DNA of 64,000 nucleotides. Origin: Agriotes lineatus (lineage: Eukaryota > Arthropoda > Insecta > Coleoptera > Elateridae). Both the position numbers and the translations under genes were made by a program. Location: positions 186,001-250,000 of the forward strand of contig CALNHX010001041.1 in assembly GCA_940337035.1 (NCBI GenBank), given 5' to 3'. Position 1 is the stretch's first letter. Each line of letters begins with the position of its first letter. Below, piece by piece: positions 33,901 through 45,505 of this stretch. The notes under the pieces are model-generated. The model ran no database searches. It was not told the origin of the DNA and saw only the letters and a program-made list of their open reading frames with translations.

Positions 33901-35128
33901 GTGGTAGTTATTAATTGTTTAGTACATCTCAAATGTATTAGAACGATCGCTTGTAGCCTCTTCTTTCAAACTAAAACCTATATTAACTTCTCTCCCATAC
34001 TAACTGACAACACAAAGTAACATTATTTACTCTAGGATGCTGCCGCATTATGTTATAAGGTTTTTTTTACATCCAGTAATTAACATCAACTGTATCATGC
34101 TTGTTTACAGCATTACAAACGCGTTTGGCACACACTTTATGTCGGCGGAGATACAAATGTGACAATTTGAAGCTGAGCGAGTTCGTCAAATCTGCAATGG
34201 TAATTCCTAATGGTTTAGTACATCTTAAATTTTTTTTAACAGGATAGCTTATAACATTTTGTTTGGAACTAAAGATTATATTAACCTCTCTCTCATACTA
34301 GCTGACAACACAAAGTAAAACTATCTACTTTAGGATGCTGCCGCACTGTTTTATTAGGTTTTTACTACGTCCAGTAATTAACGTCAACTATATCATGCTT
34401 GTTTACAGCATTACAAACGCTTTTGGTACACTTCACGTTGGCGAAGAAACAAATGTGACAATTTGAAGTTGAGCGAGTTCGTCAAATCTGCAATGGTAAT
34501 TTTTAAAAATTATATTAGCCTCTCTCCCATACTATCTAACAACACAATGTAAAATTATCTACGTTGGGATGTTGGTGCGCTGTTTTATTAGGTTCCTACT
34601 ACGTCCAGTAATTAACGTCAACTGTATGATGCTTGTTTACAGCATAAGAAACGGATTTGGCATACACTACAGGTTGGTAAGATACAAATGTGACAATTTG
34701 AAGCTGAGCGAACTCGCAAAATCTGCAATAGTAGTTCTTAGTGGATTATAATTCTTAAATTTATTAGAAAGATAGCTTATAACATTTTGTTGGAAATAAA
34801 GATTATATTAACCTCTCTCTCATACTAGCTGACAACACAAAGTAAAACTATCTACTTTAGGATGCTGCCGCACTGTTTTATTAGGTTTTTACTACATCCA
34901 GTAGTTAACGTCAACTATATCATGCTTGTTTACAGCATTACAAACGCTTTTGGTACACTTCACGTTGGCGAAGAAACAAATGTGACAATTGGAAGCTGAG
35001 CGAGCTCGTAAAATCTGCAATGGTAATTCGAAATGGTTAAGTACATCTTAAATGTATTAGACGATCGCTCATAGCATTTTCCTTGCAACAAAAAATTATA
35101 TTAAGCTCTCCTCCATACTAGCTGTCAA
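30937..35128 (+). repeat. ~295-bp satellite array, segment 2 (longest)
   Basis: About 14 head-to-tail monomers. CTAGCTGAC-type landmarks lie near 31187, 31477, 31811, 32108, 32400, 32698, 32992, 33119, 33415, 33700, 34004, 34297, 34533, 34826 and 35118. Most spacings are 285-304 bp. One is about 127 bp and one about 236 bp (internal deletions), and one about 334 bp (small insertion near 31590-31640). Short open frames of 60-90 codons recur on both strands because the monomers repeat. I see no sign that they are genes. Confidence 0.93.
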
Positions 35129-37428
35129 CAGGACCGCGCCAGCATCAATGGCCGCCTGTGTGCAGAGCCAAATTTGCCGCCCCAAAATTTACATTTTTGT
35201 TGTAAAATATAAATTTTATGTAGTACATACCTAGTTTAACTGTAACAAATCAAATTAATTTAAGTGAAAAACAGAAATTTAAAAAAAGTTTTATTGACAA
35301 TAAAATTTACAAAAAAAATGTGGAATAAAATTAATAAAAAATAACAAAATTTTAGAAAATTTTAAAAAGCAACTTTCCTAGTTTTTTTCTCCGCAAATTT
35401 TTTAATTACTAATTCTAAATCGATGGAATCCATCGTGTCGCTTCCTATTGCTATTATAGACAGATTACTTAATCTGTTTTGTGACATTGTGGATCGCATA
35501 TAATTTTTAATAATTTTTAGTTTGGAGAAAGATCTCTCACCAGACGCAACTGAAACTGGTAACGTGAGTAATATTCTAAGAGCTATTGACATATTTGGAA
35601 ATGATGCTATGAGCTGATTTTCAAAAATATATTCAAGAATGGACTGGGGCTCTAACTGATGCTTTTCAGTTGAAGTAAGTTTAAGATGTAATTTTAAAGA
35701 TTTTATCTCTTCAAATAATTCTATTCCATCTACATCTGATTCCTTTGTAGAATAATCAGTTAGATGAAGATGTAAATCTTTACAACATTGTAATAGCTCG
35801 TTTTACGTTAAATCAAACATATTATAGAGAAATTCAAACATAGTATCATATCTTGTTATTCCCTTAAATCTGTCTCTTAAAGACGATAAAGTTTGATCTA
35901 ATATATTAAAATAAGCGTTAACTTTATAATAATTTTTTGGATCAATAATTGGTTCATCACTGTGTTCATAATCAAATTGTCTGGGTTTTCTTCGTGGTCT
36001 AACAGACTGAACAGCAGGGAAATTAGGTTCAATACCGAGTTCATCCGCAAGTGTATTAGCGTCAGTAAGAACATTATTGAATTCTTCATCTGATCAAAGA
36101 GCTAAGAAAAAATCTAACAAATTTTTAAAATGCTCTAAGCAAGTTTTTATATTTATAGTAGGATTTTGCATCATCGTGTTCAAAACATTAATTTTGATTA
36201 AAATATTGTACCAAATAATTGTTGAGCACAAAAATTTATAACTCTGAATTTTTAATGCCAAAGATTTGGCTTGATGTGAAGCACTGTGGTCTTGTACGGA
36301 TAAACGATCTTCAATTACTTCTACCAATGCATCATATATTTCCCCAATTTGGTAACGCAGGGGCTTCACAGCGTCTATTCTACTAGACCACCGTGTATCA
36401 CTAAGTGGTTTTAAATTTAAATTTGTTGTGTGTTTTTTCAGAATTGACCATCTTTTTACCGACGCAGAAAAAAAAACAAATAATTCTTGAACTATATCAA
36501 AATAACCAGAAGTCTCAAAAGAAACTTTAACAGCATCGTTCACTACTAAATTTAATGTATGGGCTGTGCACGGCACAAAAAATGCTCGCGGATTTATTTC
36601 TAAATTTTTTTTTGCAAACCATTATGTTTGCCGCGCGTATTTGCCCCATTATCGTACCCTTGGCCACGCATGTCGTAAATATTTAAATTCAACTTAAACC
36701 CACGCCAGTTGAATCATTAATAGGACAAAATTATATAAAATGCTCGCGTATTTCAATTTTTTTTGAGGACTCATTCAACATTGTAAATCTAAAAATTATA
36801 GTCATTTGTTCGATATGACTAATATCCGGTGTACAGTCAAGAATGATAGAATAGTATTTACATTTTCTAATTAAATCCAAAATATTATTTCTAATTTTGT
36901 TACCAATGACATCTATTATTTCATTCTGAATTTTGTCCCCTAAATAATTTACCATTCGTGTTTCATCTTTTTGTGACTTTTGAGTCCGAATCACATGTTC
37001 TGACATAACAGAATCAAATTTTGAGATCATCTCAACAGCTTTTAAAAAATTACCGTTATTGCTTTCAAATAATTTATTAGATTGCCCGCGTAAAGCAAGA
37101 CAATGTCGTGACAAATATTGTATTATTAAAATTATTCTCTCAATCACAGCATGCCAGTGCTTTGCTTCTGCATTCAACAAACGTAGTTGCGTCTGGTTTA
37201 CAGTTTGTTCTTTTGATAACAATTTTATAAGTTCTAACTGATTTTTAACATTTGCATTGTATCACTTTTTTCGTGTCTTGAAATCAATAGTGACAAATGC
37301 TGCCAGTCAGAAACACCTTCCTTTTGCGAAAAATTGTTTTTAATTTGGCCAAATATTGTACAACAAAAGCAATAAACTGCATTATTTTTTATTGAATAAA
37401 CTAACCACACTGGCTTGGCGCGGCCCTG
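35129..37428 (-). mobile_element. hAT transposon with DUF4371-type transposase
   Basis: TIRs are CAGGACCGCGCCAG at the left and the complement of CAGGGCCGCGCCAA at the right. The flanking 8-bp duplication is GCTGTCAA (35121-35128) and GTTGTCAA (37429-37436), with one mismatch. Satellite monomer resumes in register. 2300 bp, with transposase remnants on the minus strand. Confidence 0.9.
35341..37420 (-). pseudogene. hAT transposase (ZMYM1-like/DUF4371), broken
   Basis: From the minus-strand 5' side: a TTF-type zinc finger (WLVYSIKNNAVYCFCCTIFG ... DWQHLSLLISRHEKS); a DUF4371 region (AKHWHAVIERIILIIQYLSR, SKFDSVMSEHVI, YYSIILDCTPDISHIEQMTI); a core segment (PCTAHTLNLVVNDAV, LSDTRWSSRIDAVKPL); and the hAT C-terminal dimerisation motif (SVASGERSFSKLKIIKNYMR, STMSQNRLSNLSI). 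Frameshifts and stops separate the segments (near 37255, 36610-36720, 36090 and 35600-35900). The architecture is nearly complete, so decay is by point changes and not deletion. Confidence 0.88.
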
Positions 37429-37654
37429 GTTGTCAACACAAAGTAAAATTGTCTACTTTAGGATGCTGCGGCACGGTTTTATTAGGTTACTGCAAGTCCA
37501 ATAATTAACTTCAACGGTATTACGCTTGTTTACATCATAACAAACGCGTTTGGCACACACTTTATGTCAGCGAAGATACAAATTCGACAATTTGAAGCTG
37601 AGCAAATTAGTCAAATCTACAATGGTAATTCTTAATGGTTTAGTACATTTTAAA
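37429..37654 (+). repeat. Satellite array, segment 3
   Basis: Most of one monomer between the hAT and the Helitron-like element. It stops at ...ATTTTAAA and is continued at 44310 by TGTATTGGAACGATCG. Confidence 0.9.
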
Positions 37655-38778
37655 CTAGCTGAAGCCCGCGGCATATGCCGCATTTAAAATGTAGGACAAA
37701 TCTAATAACTTTTGTTGCACTAAAGAAAGTTTTAAAAGCACGCTAGAGATTGGAAATTTTTGGATAGCCTCCAGGCCACTTTCCTACATATTGGATACAG
37801 CCGATACTGCTGAATTGAATAGTGTCTTCTTTTTTGTGTTCAGTATTAAATGCTAATTATTGTTACAATGCTGTAAATCCAGTTTGTGGAAATGTCACTG
37901 GGACAGTTTCCAAAAACTAAATTCCTGGAATTTGCTGATCTCTAAAAGCACTATATTTAGACAAACCTACAATTTTCTGAAAATAGGGACAATTAAGTAC
38001 TTATCTGCTTTTGGAATATCCCAAATATAAAGGAAATATTATGTTTTATTGTTATGATGGATAATTTCTATACGTATTTAAGTGTATACTTCCTATTCCA
38101 AAACCTGTAAAACTACCTGATATCAGCAAATTATTGCTTAAAGTTCTTGGTGTTCAGTCGCTTTTGTAATTTTGTCTTGGTATATTGTTTATTTGGCTTG
38201 GTGTCTTGCTCTTATAAGTGGTGTGTGAATCAACATGGTAAGTAAAATGTCCATCATATTACCTACTTTTTCTACAAAAAAATACGTAATTGGCTTAACT
38301 AATGTTATTACACATTTATATTTGTCAATAAATTTCTTGAACATATTCTACCGAGATTTAAAAAAGACTGCTAGTATTATTGCAGTTTTTTTGTCAATTG
38401 ATAACTGTAAATCAGTGTTGTTGATTTTGTGAAATCCTTCCAATTTAATTTTCGAAAACTTTGCTAAAACCTCTTTCAAAGGTGCTATAATACTGCCACC
38501 TAATACCGATAATTAATTTTTTATTATACCTGCATCAGAATCGCCGTTTAAAGCACGCCTGAGCGTGCGAATACAGGCGATTAAAGCTCGCCGAGCTTTA
38601 AAGGTTGTCAAGGAAACGACTGAATGCAACAACGGACATGGACGAGACAAAAACGTAAATAATTCTCGTAACTATAGTAGCAATATTATTATGCCCTCTC
38701 GATTTATCACGACAAAAATTATTTCTAAGTTTTTAGTGCGTAATTTATTTCCAGTATTGGAGGTATAATAAAAAATAG

Positions 38779-38910
38779 CGTAAAGTATTCGTGGATAACT
38801 GGTCTTTAAAACACTTGCTCTGTTTCGAGCACTCCGGCTACGCCGTCGTGCTCGAAAACCCGCGCGTGTTTTAAAGACCTTGTTATCCACTCATACTTTA
38901 ATATACTATA
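38779..38910. repeat. Fold-back repeat
   Basis: AGTATTCGTGGATAACTGGT and CTTTAAAACAC (38782-38813) pair with GTGTTTTAAAGACCTTGTTA and TCCACTCATACTTT (38867-38903). The centre, GAGCACTCCGGCTACGCCGTCGTGCTC, is also self-complementary. Confidence 0.75.
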
Positions 38911-39195
38911 ATCGCATTTACAAAGTACATATTCAAAAACATTTCTTAATTGTATTTACTTTGGTTCTTAATATTTAAAATAATGTTTTATTAAATATCA
39001 CTATTTTAAATAAATAGAGCAATTTAATTAATTCCCAATTTTATTGCAATTTGTCATCTCAATCTTATTTCTCAATTTGCAGAACAATTCTACTGGTATT
39101 AAATTACCTAATAATTATTTTATTACAGGATAACACCCAAGTGAGAAAAGAGTAACAATAAAAATGTACTTATTATTTTATTATTAATTATAAAA

Positions 39196-39198
<3 letters not shown>

Positions 39199-39236
<38 letters not shown>
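39199..39236. repeat. (TA)n microsatellite
   Basis: About 19 uninterrupted TA units. Confidence 0.95.
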
Positions 39237-39240
<4 letters not shown>

Positions 39241-39594
39241 TCCAATGTTTCATTAAGGTTGGCCTTCTTTATGTACATCGCTCGCATTACCGTACACTGC
39301 GGTTCACCCAAAAGAAGTCCTTAATTTTATACTTGTAACATAAATAGCAATTATTTCCTATAAACTAAAATTAAGGTGTAACTGGTCGCCTAGGGATGCA
39401 CTTGTCATAATGGTTTTTAAATAAGTAACGTCACAAGCAATCAATCATCTAAAATTTTGAATTTTGTACTTTTCTAGGTTGCAGAAAAAATTGTATGCAT
39501 TATTTGGATTAAAAGTGTCTCTGTTTGACTTGCAATAATTGCTTGTCAAACAAAGTGACAATTACTATTTTATTTGCAATCAACATTTTTATAT

Positions 39595-39690
39595 AGAGGT
39601 TGCGTAAAATTGTACGAAACATGGCAATTCCATGTCTTAGAAAACGTTTAAATACTATTTGCCATAAGAAAAAGTTAAAATATCAACGAT
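39595..39690. mobile_element. Half of MITE family D
   Basis: GAGGTTGCGTAAAATTGTAC, GAAACATGGCAATTCCATG and AATACTATTTGCCATAAGA match one arm of the fold-back element at 55090-55352. The second arm is missing. Confidence 0.6.
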
Positions 39691-40107
39691 TTTGTAGCCA
39701 TTTATCATTAGTATTTCTGTCATTCAAGAGCAAACCGGGATCGCGTAACTGACACATTATTGATGCAATGCAACCAGAATTTTCTGAATTACTTAACCTT
39801 TCAGTAGTGTCTCGCAAAGTTCTCCCGGCACGGGAGCATGTTCTTGAGATCATTTCAAGTAAAAAAGTTCATATGAACATGTGTCCTATTCTCAGTACTT
39901 ATTGAGCTATACACATTTCAAACTAAATTAATCTTAAATAATTTTATTCAATTTTGCCGTATAAAGTGACCGTTATTTGTTTCTGGCCTGCCCATGAAAG
40001 TTGATGTTTTATAAACAGTCATTTAAAATTTGTATTCCGCTAGCGATTTAAAATGTTTATTCCGCTAGCGGAATCCAATACTTCCTTTATTGTAACAGAA
40101 AGTAATA

Positions 40108-40883
40108 CCAGTAAAATTAATTGTTTTTACATATTAATCAAGTAGGCTTACATAGATAAAAAAAACAAACAACATTTATTTAAAAACAAAACATAATCCT
40201 GATAATCACATGAAATGATCAAAATGCTGGTGATTGTTAGCTAAACATAGTTGACACCATTTGACGACACGACGGGTTACTTTAAGCAAACTTTTTTATT
40301 GTTTTTCATCATGGCTGCTTACCTACTTGATTATACATTTAAAAAGTAATATCACGATGGTTTTTATGGTTCAAGTACTTAGTACTTAATTAACATGTTA
40401 CTATAGGCCATTCACTAAACACAAAAACATTAACTATTTCTTTAAGTTGGCATGTACATACAATTTTTGTGCAAGGAATTCTGTATTTTTGTTTCCACAC
40501 CTGCATAAAGGCAACTTTGAATTTAAACATGACAATAAATGACAATTAATAAATCTCATTATTTCAGTGTCAAAGTACTTACATATTATTCTAGAAATTC
40601 TTGCCTGAACTTTTATAAAAAGTAATAAAAATACATCAATAGTATCCAACAGAGTATTTGTTTAACATCCTTAAAGGTAGTTAAGTTGTAACATTTATGA
40701 CAGTTGATAAATAAATGTCATACCCCTAACCTATTTGGTTTAGTAACTTTTTGGAAGTACGTTCCTAGACTAAGATGAATTTTGGAAGTACACTCAAGGT
40801 TTTGTAAAATAAATTTCACCTAATTTTGTTTTGATCCATGTAAGCCTACTTGATTAAAATGTAAAAACAATTAATTTTACTGG
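40108..40883. mobile_element. TIR element (~776 bp)
   Basis: Inverted arms of about 48 bp: CCAGTAAAATTAATTGTTTT with ATCAAGTAGGCTTACATAGA at the left pair with ATGTAAGCCTACTTGATTAA and AAAACAATTAATTTTACTGG at the right. No transposase seen. The left flank AATCCAATACTTCCTTTATTGTAA recurs at about 41525-41560, which suggests the element sits inside an older repeat of about 40068-41570. Confidence 0.7.
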
Positions 40884-41410
40884 AATTTTTTAGTCAATCA
40901 TATGTTATCTTACATCGTTGAAAAGAGAATAAAAAATCTGGTGTGATACACGCACACAACTTCCTTTTACAGTGATCTTATAATTAGCCAAAAATTTGAT
41001 TTTAAATTTTTAAGCATTTGTCAAAAATTTTCAAAAATTACAAATTTTACAAAAACGGTACAAAATAGAGCATTAGGTGAAGAGACAAATTTTCTCTAGA
41101 ATTTTAAGCTGAATTCAAAAATGCAATAATATACCGTGTGTTCTATTTAAAATAGGAGTTAATAAAAAAAATAGAAAAAAAACAAAAGAAACCCATTTTA
41201 AAAGTATTCAACTGGAAAATCACTTATCTCACATCAATATACATAAAAATGTAATAAAAATTTAGTTTAAAAAAAATCACAAGAGTAAACACCATACTTC
41301 TGGTTATGCGATGTTCTTGAAAAGCTTGCTGTCGCATCTACATAGTACACAAAACTTATATATGAAGTTTCAACGCCATACCTCTTTTCGTTTTTGAGAT
41401 ATTCTGTTCA

Positions 41411-41448
41411 CAGACAGACAGACACACAGACAGACAGACAGACAGACC
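41411..41448. repeat. (CAGA)n microsatellite
   Basis: Imperfect ACAGACAGACAG run within a dispersed-repeat-like stretch. Confidence 0.9.
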
Positions 41449-41617
41449 AATGAAAAAAAATATGTTTTTTGGGATCAGGGGACTCTAAAACGTGAAGATC
41501 TATTGAAAACTTAATTTCTAATTTTTGGGGTGAATCCAATACCTCCTTTATTGTAAAAGGAAGTAAAAATTCTATTTAGTAACCTAAAAATCAAATATGG
41601 AAGGGACCATAATTATA

Positions 41618-42000
41618 CCGGGTGTCCATTCTCAATGTCGAACATAGGCAATTAACATCTGCGCATTCACTCGTTCTTCATTGAAATAATTAATTTTTCT
41701 GTAGATAATTTTAACAGACGTTGACAGAAAATATCTGATTTAAGCCAACTAAATACCAATTTTTTGGCAAATGCTATAGAACTTGGCATAATATATTTAA
41801 AATTCCCAAGTTTTAAATTAAAATTTTAAAATAAAAATCGCATCTTGAATATTATTATTGGTATCATTTGATGCGTAATAATTTTATCTTTCCATTGATA
41901 CCATTACCTTCCCTGTAAGTTGAATTGGCGAGCAGGAATCGGCAAAAACGTTCAATACAATGTTATTCGCCTATGTTCGACTTTAAGAACGGACACCCGG
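41618..42000. mobile_element. MITE family A, copy 2 (uninterrupted)
   Basis: 383 bp with TIRs CCGGGTGTCCATTCTCAATG and the complement of GAACGGACACCCGG, between TATA dinucleotide pairs. It is the intact counterpart of the interrupted copy at 5535-7643. Confidence 0.88.
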
Positions 42001-42002
42001 TA

Positions 42003-42220
42003 TATAACAGCAATGAGATAACATAAATAACAAAATAGAATGCTTGAGTAAGAAAGAGATGCCCATACGAAAAAGATATTTTAGTAGGCATGTTTAGTTA
42101 ACATATGTCATAATTAAATTAAGCGTCAAGCCTTCTTGAATATTTGCTACTATATTTATCTCTTTCTTACTCGAGCAATACGAGTTATTTTCTTGTTCAT
42201 GTTATCTCATTGCTGTTATA
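42003..42220. mobile_element. MITE family B, copy 1
   Basis: TIRs TATAACAGCAATGAGATAAC and GTTATCTCATTGCTGTTATA, with an internal AAGAAAGAGAT / ATCTCTTTCTT pair. It abuts MITE A on the left and MITE C on the right. Second copy at 55353-55571. Confidence 0.85.
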
Positions 42221-42460
42221 TCCCGTGTGTCCACAGGAGTACGCACCATAGAGATAAGATAATGCTAATAGAATATAAATATCAACCAGTGCTATGACCA
42301 CCGATCCTTTTCTTGTACCATTTATAACAATATTGTTTCATACAGTGGCGAGTCGGAAGCCAGAAAACAACGTTTTAGCGTGCCGGCGAGCACAGCATTA
42401 GCCGATCTTTCTATTCTATTTGGTTATCCCTATGGTGCGTCCTCCTGTGGACACACGGTA
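42221..42460. mobile_element. MITE family C
   Basis: TIRs CCGTGTGTCCACAGGAGTAC with GCACCATAG, and the complement of CTATGGTGCGTCCTCCTGTG with GACACACGG. TA lies at both ends. Confidence 0.85.
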
Positions 42461-42591
42461 TAATTGTGGCCCCATCGGTATTACTTTTTTTCGTATCTCT
42501 TATACTTACAAAGATATTTGACATACAAGAAAATGACAGTTTTTAGTTTTGACTGGTTCGACATTTTGAACTTTTTCAAACAGATATTAAA

Positions 42592-43440
42592 TCAGCATAT
42601 GAAACTGCAAAACATTGTCCATTTAACCAAATCTCCATCTTCAATGATAAGGAAGTTAGCCATGCAATCCCACTCGATCTGGGACACACTGTATGTAATT
42701 GCTTCATATGTGCCATTGGGATTTAAAGTATAATTAAATCGTAACACAAATTCCCTAATCTTTTGATCGAAAAAATCTTGATTCACTATATGCGATCGAG
42801 TCCCAAACTTTCATTTTTATCTGTTAACACACAAAAAATAACCACACATAATGAAATTCCACTAAATAACTTACAATCAAAATCTGACGCTTCCCATATA
42901 GTTACATTAGATATGTACCTTAGGCTTTGATAAAATTTTCCAGTTTTTAATAAATATTCGGTAGTTTCTTTCAAAATATCCACTATTAATGCCAAATCAG
43001 CTACTGCCGATGCACTCTGAAATAAAATTTAAATAAAACGCCATATAGTGATTCTAAAATACCAACATATACCTGGTATCTGGGGCAACCATAAGAAGCC
43101 CAGCTCCCGCTCCAGGACCGAATAAAATAGTGGAATTTCGATTGCCATTGAATTATTCCAAATTGTCATACACCCATTTTAATGTCATTGCTTGATCAAG
43201 AATACCATAGTTCCCAGGTGAATTAACATCGCCTGTATTAAGAAAACCTACAAGAAAAGTCATGTTCATATTGCGAGAACAATTTAGCTTTACGATTACC
43301 TAACGCTCCTAGTCCACAACTTTGTAAAACGTACCCAAAATGAGTCCTTGAAATAAATTCGAAGCTCCTCTAACAAAATCGCCACCATGTATATAAACCA
43401 TTACAGGATATGGACAACCGTCGCGTACTAACATTGGGAC
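42592..43440 (-). pseudogene. Gliotactin-like (cholinesterase-like adhesion protein) gene fragment
   Basis: Minus-strand pieces in order: CPYPVMVYIHGGDFVRGASN (HGG box of the carboxylesterase fold); GFLNTGDVNSPGNYGILDQA, then MTLKWVYDNLE, stop, FNGNRNSTILFGPGAGAGLL; SASAVADLALIVDILK and TGKFYQSLRYISNVTIWEAS; FDQKIREFVLRFNYTLNPNG, then TYEAITYSVSQ. The serine-nucleophile position reads GPGAG in place of GESAG, as in catalytically dead adhesion members of the family. The overall text matches my memory of gliotactin, a septate-junction protein. Stops (after KVVD and after DNLE) and missing segments make it non-functional. Gaps between pieces look partly intronic, so it derives from genomic DNA. 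It could also come from another neuroligin-type gene. Confidence 0.65.
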
Positions 43441-43479
43441 TGCGCTCGACCTCTATTCTGCTCTAGCAACTTTTTGAAG

Positions 43480-43760
43480 TTTGCTTGCTTAATGCTGCAG
43501 ATCCGTAACCAAGGTGTTGCGAAGGTATCTAGTCTGGGTTATCTGTATCCTTAAGTTGTGTTGGTTTGCCTAAATAAATTCGTTCGCTCTAGCAGTCAAG
43601 CCATCGTAATTTCTGAATTGGAAAATTTACTTGCCTGTTATAAAATGTCTTGAACAAATACGACCATATTTAATTTTTGCTTGTGTCAAATCAGTCCTTT
43701 TGAGAGCAGCAATCCACTTTTTTCTCTTCAAACTACGTAATTCATCTATTTTTCCATTAT
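43480..43760 (-). pseudogene. THAP zinc-finger gene fragment
   Basis: Minus strand: GKIDELRSLKRKKWIAALKR, then TDLTQAKIKYGRICSRHFIT, then after a 65-nt gap KPTQLKDTDNPD, stop, IPSQHLGYG. CSRHF is the Cys/His pair of the C2CH THAP finger, and the downstream block is the usual continuation. The gap 43570-43634 begins GCAAGTAAAT and ends TTTATTTAG on the minus strand, a plausible GC-AG intron. A stop replaces the expected Trp before IPS. It lies just upstream of the gliotactin-like pieces on the same strand. Confidence 0.65.
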
Positions 43761-43899
43761 TTGTGAGCTCAGATGGTTATGTTATGGCGTCAACTGTTCA
43801 CAGCCTCCTTGTTGTGCGTGAAATAACAGTGTTGTCAGACGTCCTCAAAATATTGTACAATAATTAAAGGAAAACAACATAACACTAAACACTATGTTT

Positions 43900-44280
43900 G
43901 TAGTATTAATGTTTATTTAAGCTGGTATGACACGATAATACACTTCTACGAAAATTTATTCTCTTGCTTTAGTTGCAATTTCTTAGAATTAAATGAGGAT
44001 ACTGTACGAAATAAATAAGATTGACGCCGTATTTTGTCTGCCAATTCCGCTTTGCCTGGCTGATCTGCTAATTTATTTTTGACAGTTTTGTCTAATCTAA
44101 TAAATGAGGATGAAAATGTACCAGAAATATTTTAAAAATATACTTTTGCAGAAACGGTTTCAGAATGTACCAGATTCGTAGAATTGTACCAGGTCTGGCA
44201 ACGCTGCTAATATCAAGACCACGCCCACAATTGTAACTGCACATAGACCACGAGTTGAAATGTTTGACCTTGGGAATTGT
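43900..44280. other. 5' part of the Helitron-like element, nothing recognised
   Basis: AT-rich; no coding or repeat identified. Confidence 0.4.
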
Positions 44281-44309
44281 TCTGCTTTATTATAGAGTTA
44301 TGATTATGA

Positions 44310-44673
44310 TGTATTGGAACGATCGCTTATAGGATTTTCTTTGAAACTAAAAATTATATTAGCTTCGCTCCCATACTAGCTAACAACACAAAGTAAAATT
44401 ATTTACTTTAGAATTATTCCGCACTGTTTTATTAGATTTTTACTACGTTCAGTAATTACGTCAACTGTATCATGCTTGTTTACAGCATAAGAAACGTGTT
44501 TGCCATACACTACAGGTTGGTGAAGATATAATGTGACAATTTGAAGCTGAGCGATCTCGTCAAATCTGCAATAGTAATTCTTAATGGTTTAGTACATCTT
44601 AAATTTATTAGAAAGATAGCTTATAACATTTTGTTTGGAACTAAAGATTATATTAAACTCTCTCCCATACTAG
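44310..44673 (+). repeat. Satellite array, segment 4
   Basis: It continues the monomer cut at 37654 and includes one further monomer. It ends at CATACTAG, the first copy of the next hAT duplication. Confidence 0.9.
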
Positions 44674-45179
44674 CAGTGGCGTAACTATCATATGTGCAGG
44701 GGGTGCGAAGAACCTCGGCGCCGAATCTATATAGGCGCCGCGGTAGCGGAGTTTTTAGTGAAAATAAAAGTTTTCCTAGAATAGTGGTTCAAAGCGTGAG
44801 CGCCACTGGGCTCTTTTGAGTGCGCAGTTTTTTCTCCTTTTGAGTAGATTGGAAGTTGCAGCTCTAGTGTGTGTTTGTGATTCTTAGATTTCATAATGCA
44901 TAGTGCATAGTAACATACTATAAATTCAAAGTTTTAAACCGCAAATTTCTGACGATTGCCTCAGATACAGAGGTCATAGAGAGTGCCAAATTACTTCAAA
45001 CTACGTATGAAAACAGATCTCGATGACGGCTTACTAAAGCAAATTGTACAATTTCGATTTTCGTACACAACTAGTATCAAATCTTGCTTATCAGTGAAGG
45101 AAGTGGGAGAAAAATGTCTGTCTAATCACACGCTTTCCAGATTTGTATACAGCTTATATCCTATTTTTTACATCCCGTC

Positions 45180-45375
45180 ACTGCAGCCTCCACTGACAGA
45201 TCTTTTTCTAAATTAAAAATTATTAAAAACTTTTTGCTAAGTAAGATGAGCCAAATACGCCTAAAGAGTTTCGCATTACTGAGTATCGGGAAAGTAAGAA
45301 CCAGTACTCTTGGTTTTAATTCACTGATAGATATGTTAGCTTTAGTAAAGTCTCGCAAAAGAGAGTTTAATTAAA
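45180..45375 (+). pseudogene. hAT C-terminal dimerisation domain
   Basis: Reads AASTDRSFSKLKIIKNFLLS, then KMSQIRLKSFALLSIGKV, ending KSRKREFN and a stop. SFSKLKxIK...S.M.Q.RL is the conserved hAT dimerisation block. The N-terminal and catalytic parts have been deleted. Confidence 0.8.
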
Positions 45376-45505
45376 GCTCTATAACTGCATATTTATATAC
45401 CTATATATTTTATTTTTCTTGTGAATTATTTAAATTTGTGTTCCTTTTACGTGGTTTTTGTTTTTTCTATTTTCATATGTATTTTTATGTTTCATTATAT
45501 ATTTT

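Larger units (their letters stand above)
37655..44309 (-). mobile_element. Non-autonomous Helitron-like element carrying gene fragments
   Basis: On the minus strand the element starts with TC (TCATAATCATAACTCTATAA at 44309). It ends with a perfect 14-bp palindrome GCGGCATATGCCGC (37668-37681), nine bases, then CTAG (37655-37658). It lies exactly between host A (37654) and T (44310). Excision leaves an uninterrupted satellite monomer (TTTTAAA|TGTATTGGAACG) with no duplication. A 5' TC, 3' hairpin, CTAG terminus, A|T target and no TSD are the full set of Helitron hallmarks. No Rep/helicase was seen in 6655 bp. Contents include gliotactin-like and THAP gene pieces, both on the element's own strand, plus several MITEs. 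Confidence 0.8.

Noticed and set aside
41380..41580. CAGA repeat with flanking text as a specific transposon
   Set aside because: It looks like a dispersed repeat, but I could not find two matching ends, so only the microsatellite is listed.
42592..43440. Functional carboxylesterase gene
   Set aside because: The nucleophile serine position reads GPGAG, there are in-frame stops, and segments are missing; a dead adhesion-type fragment fits better.
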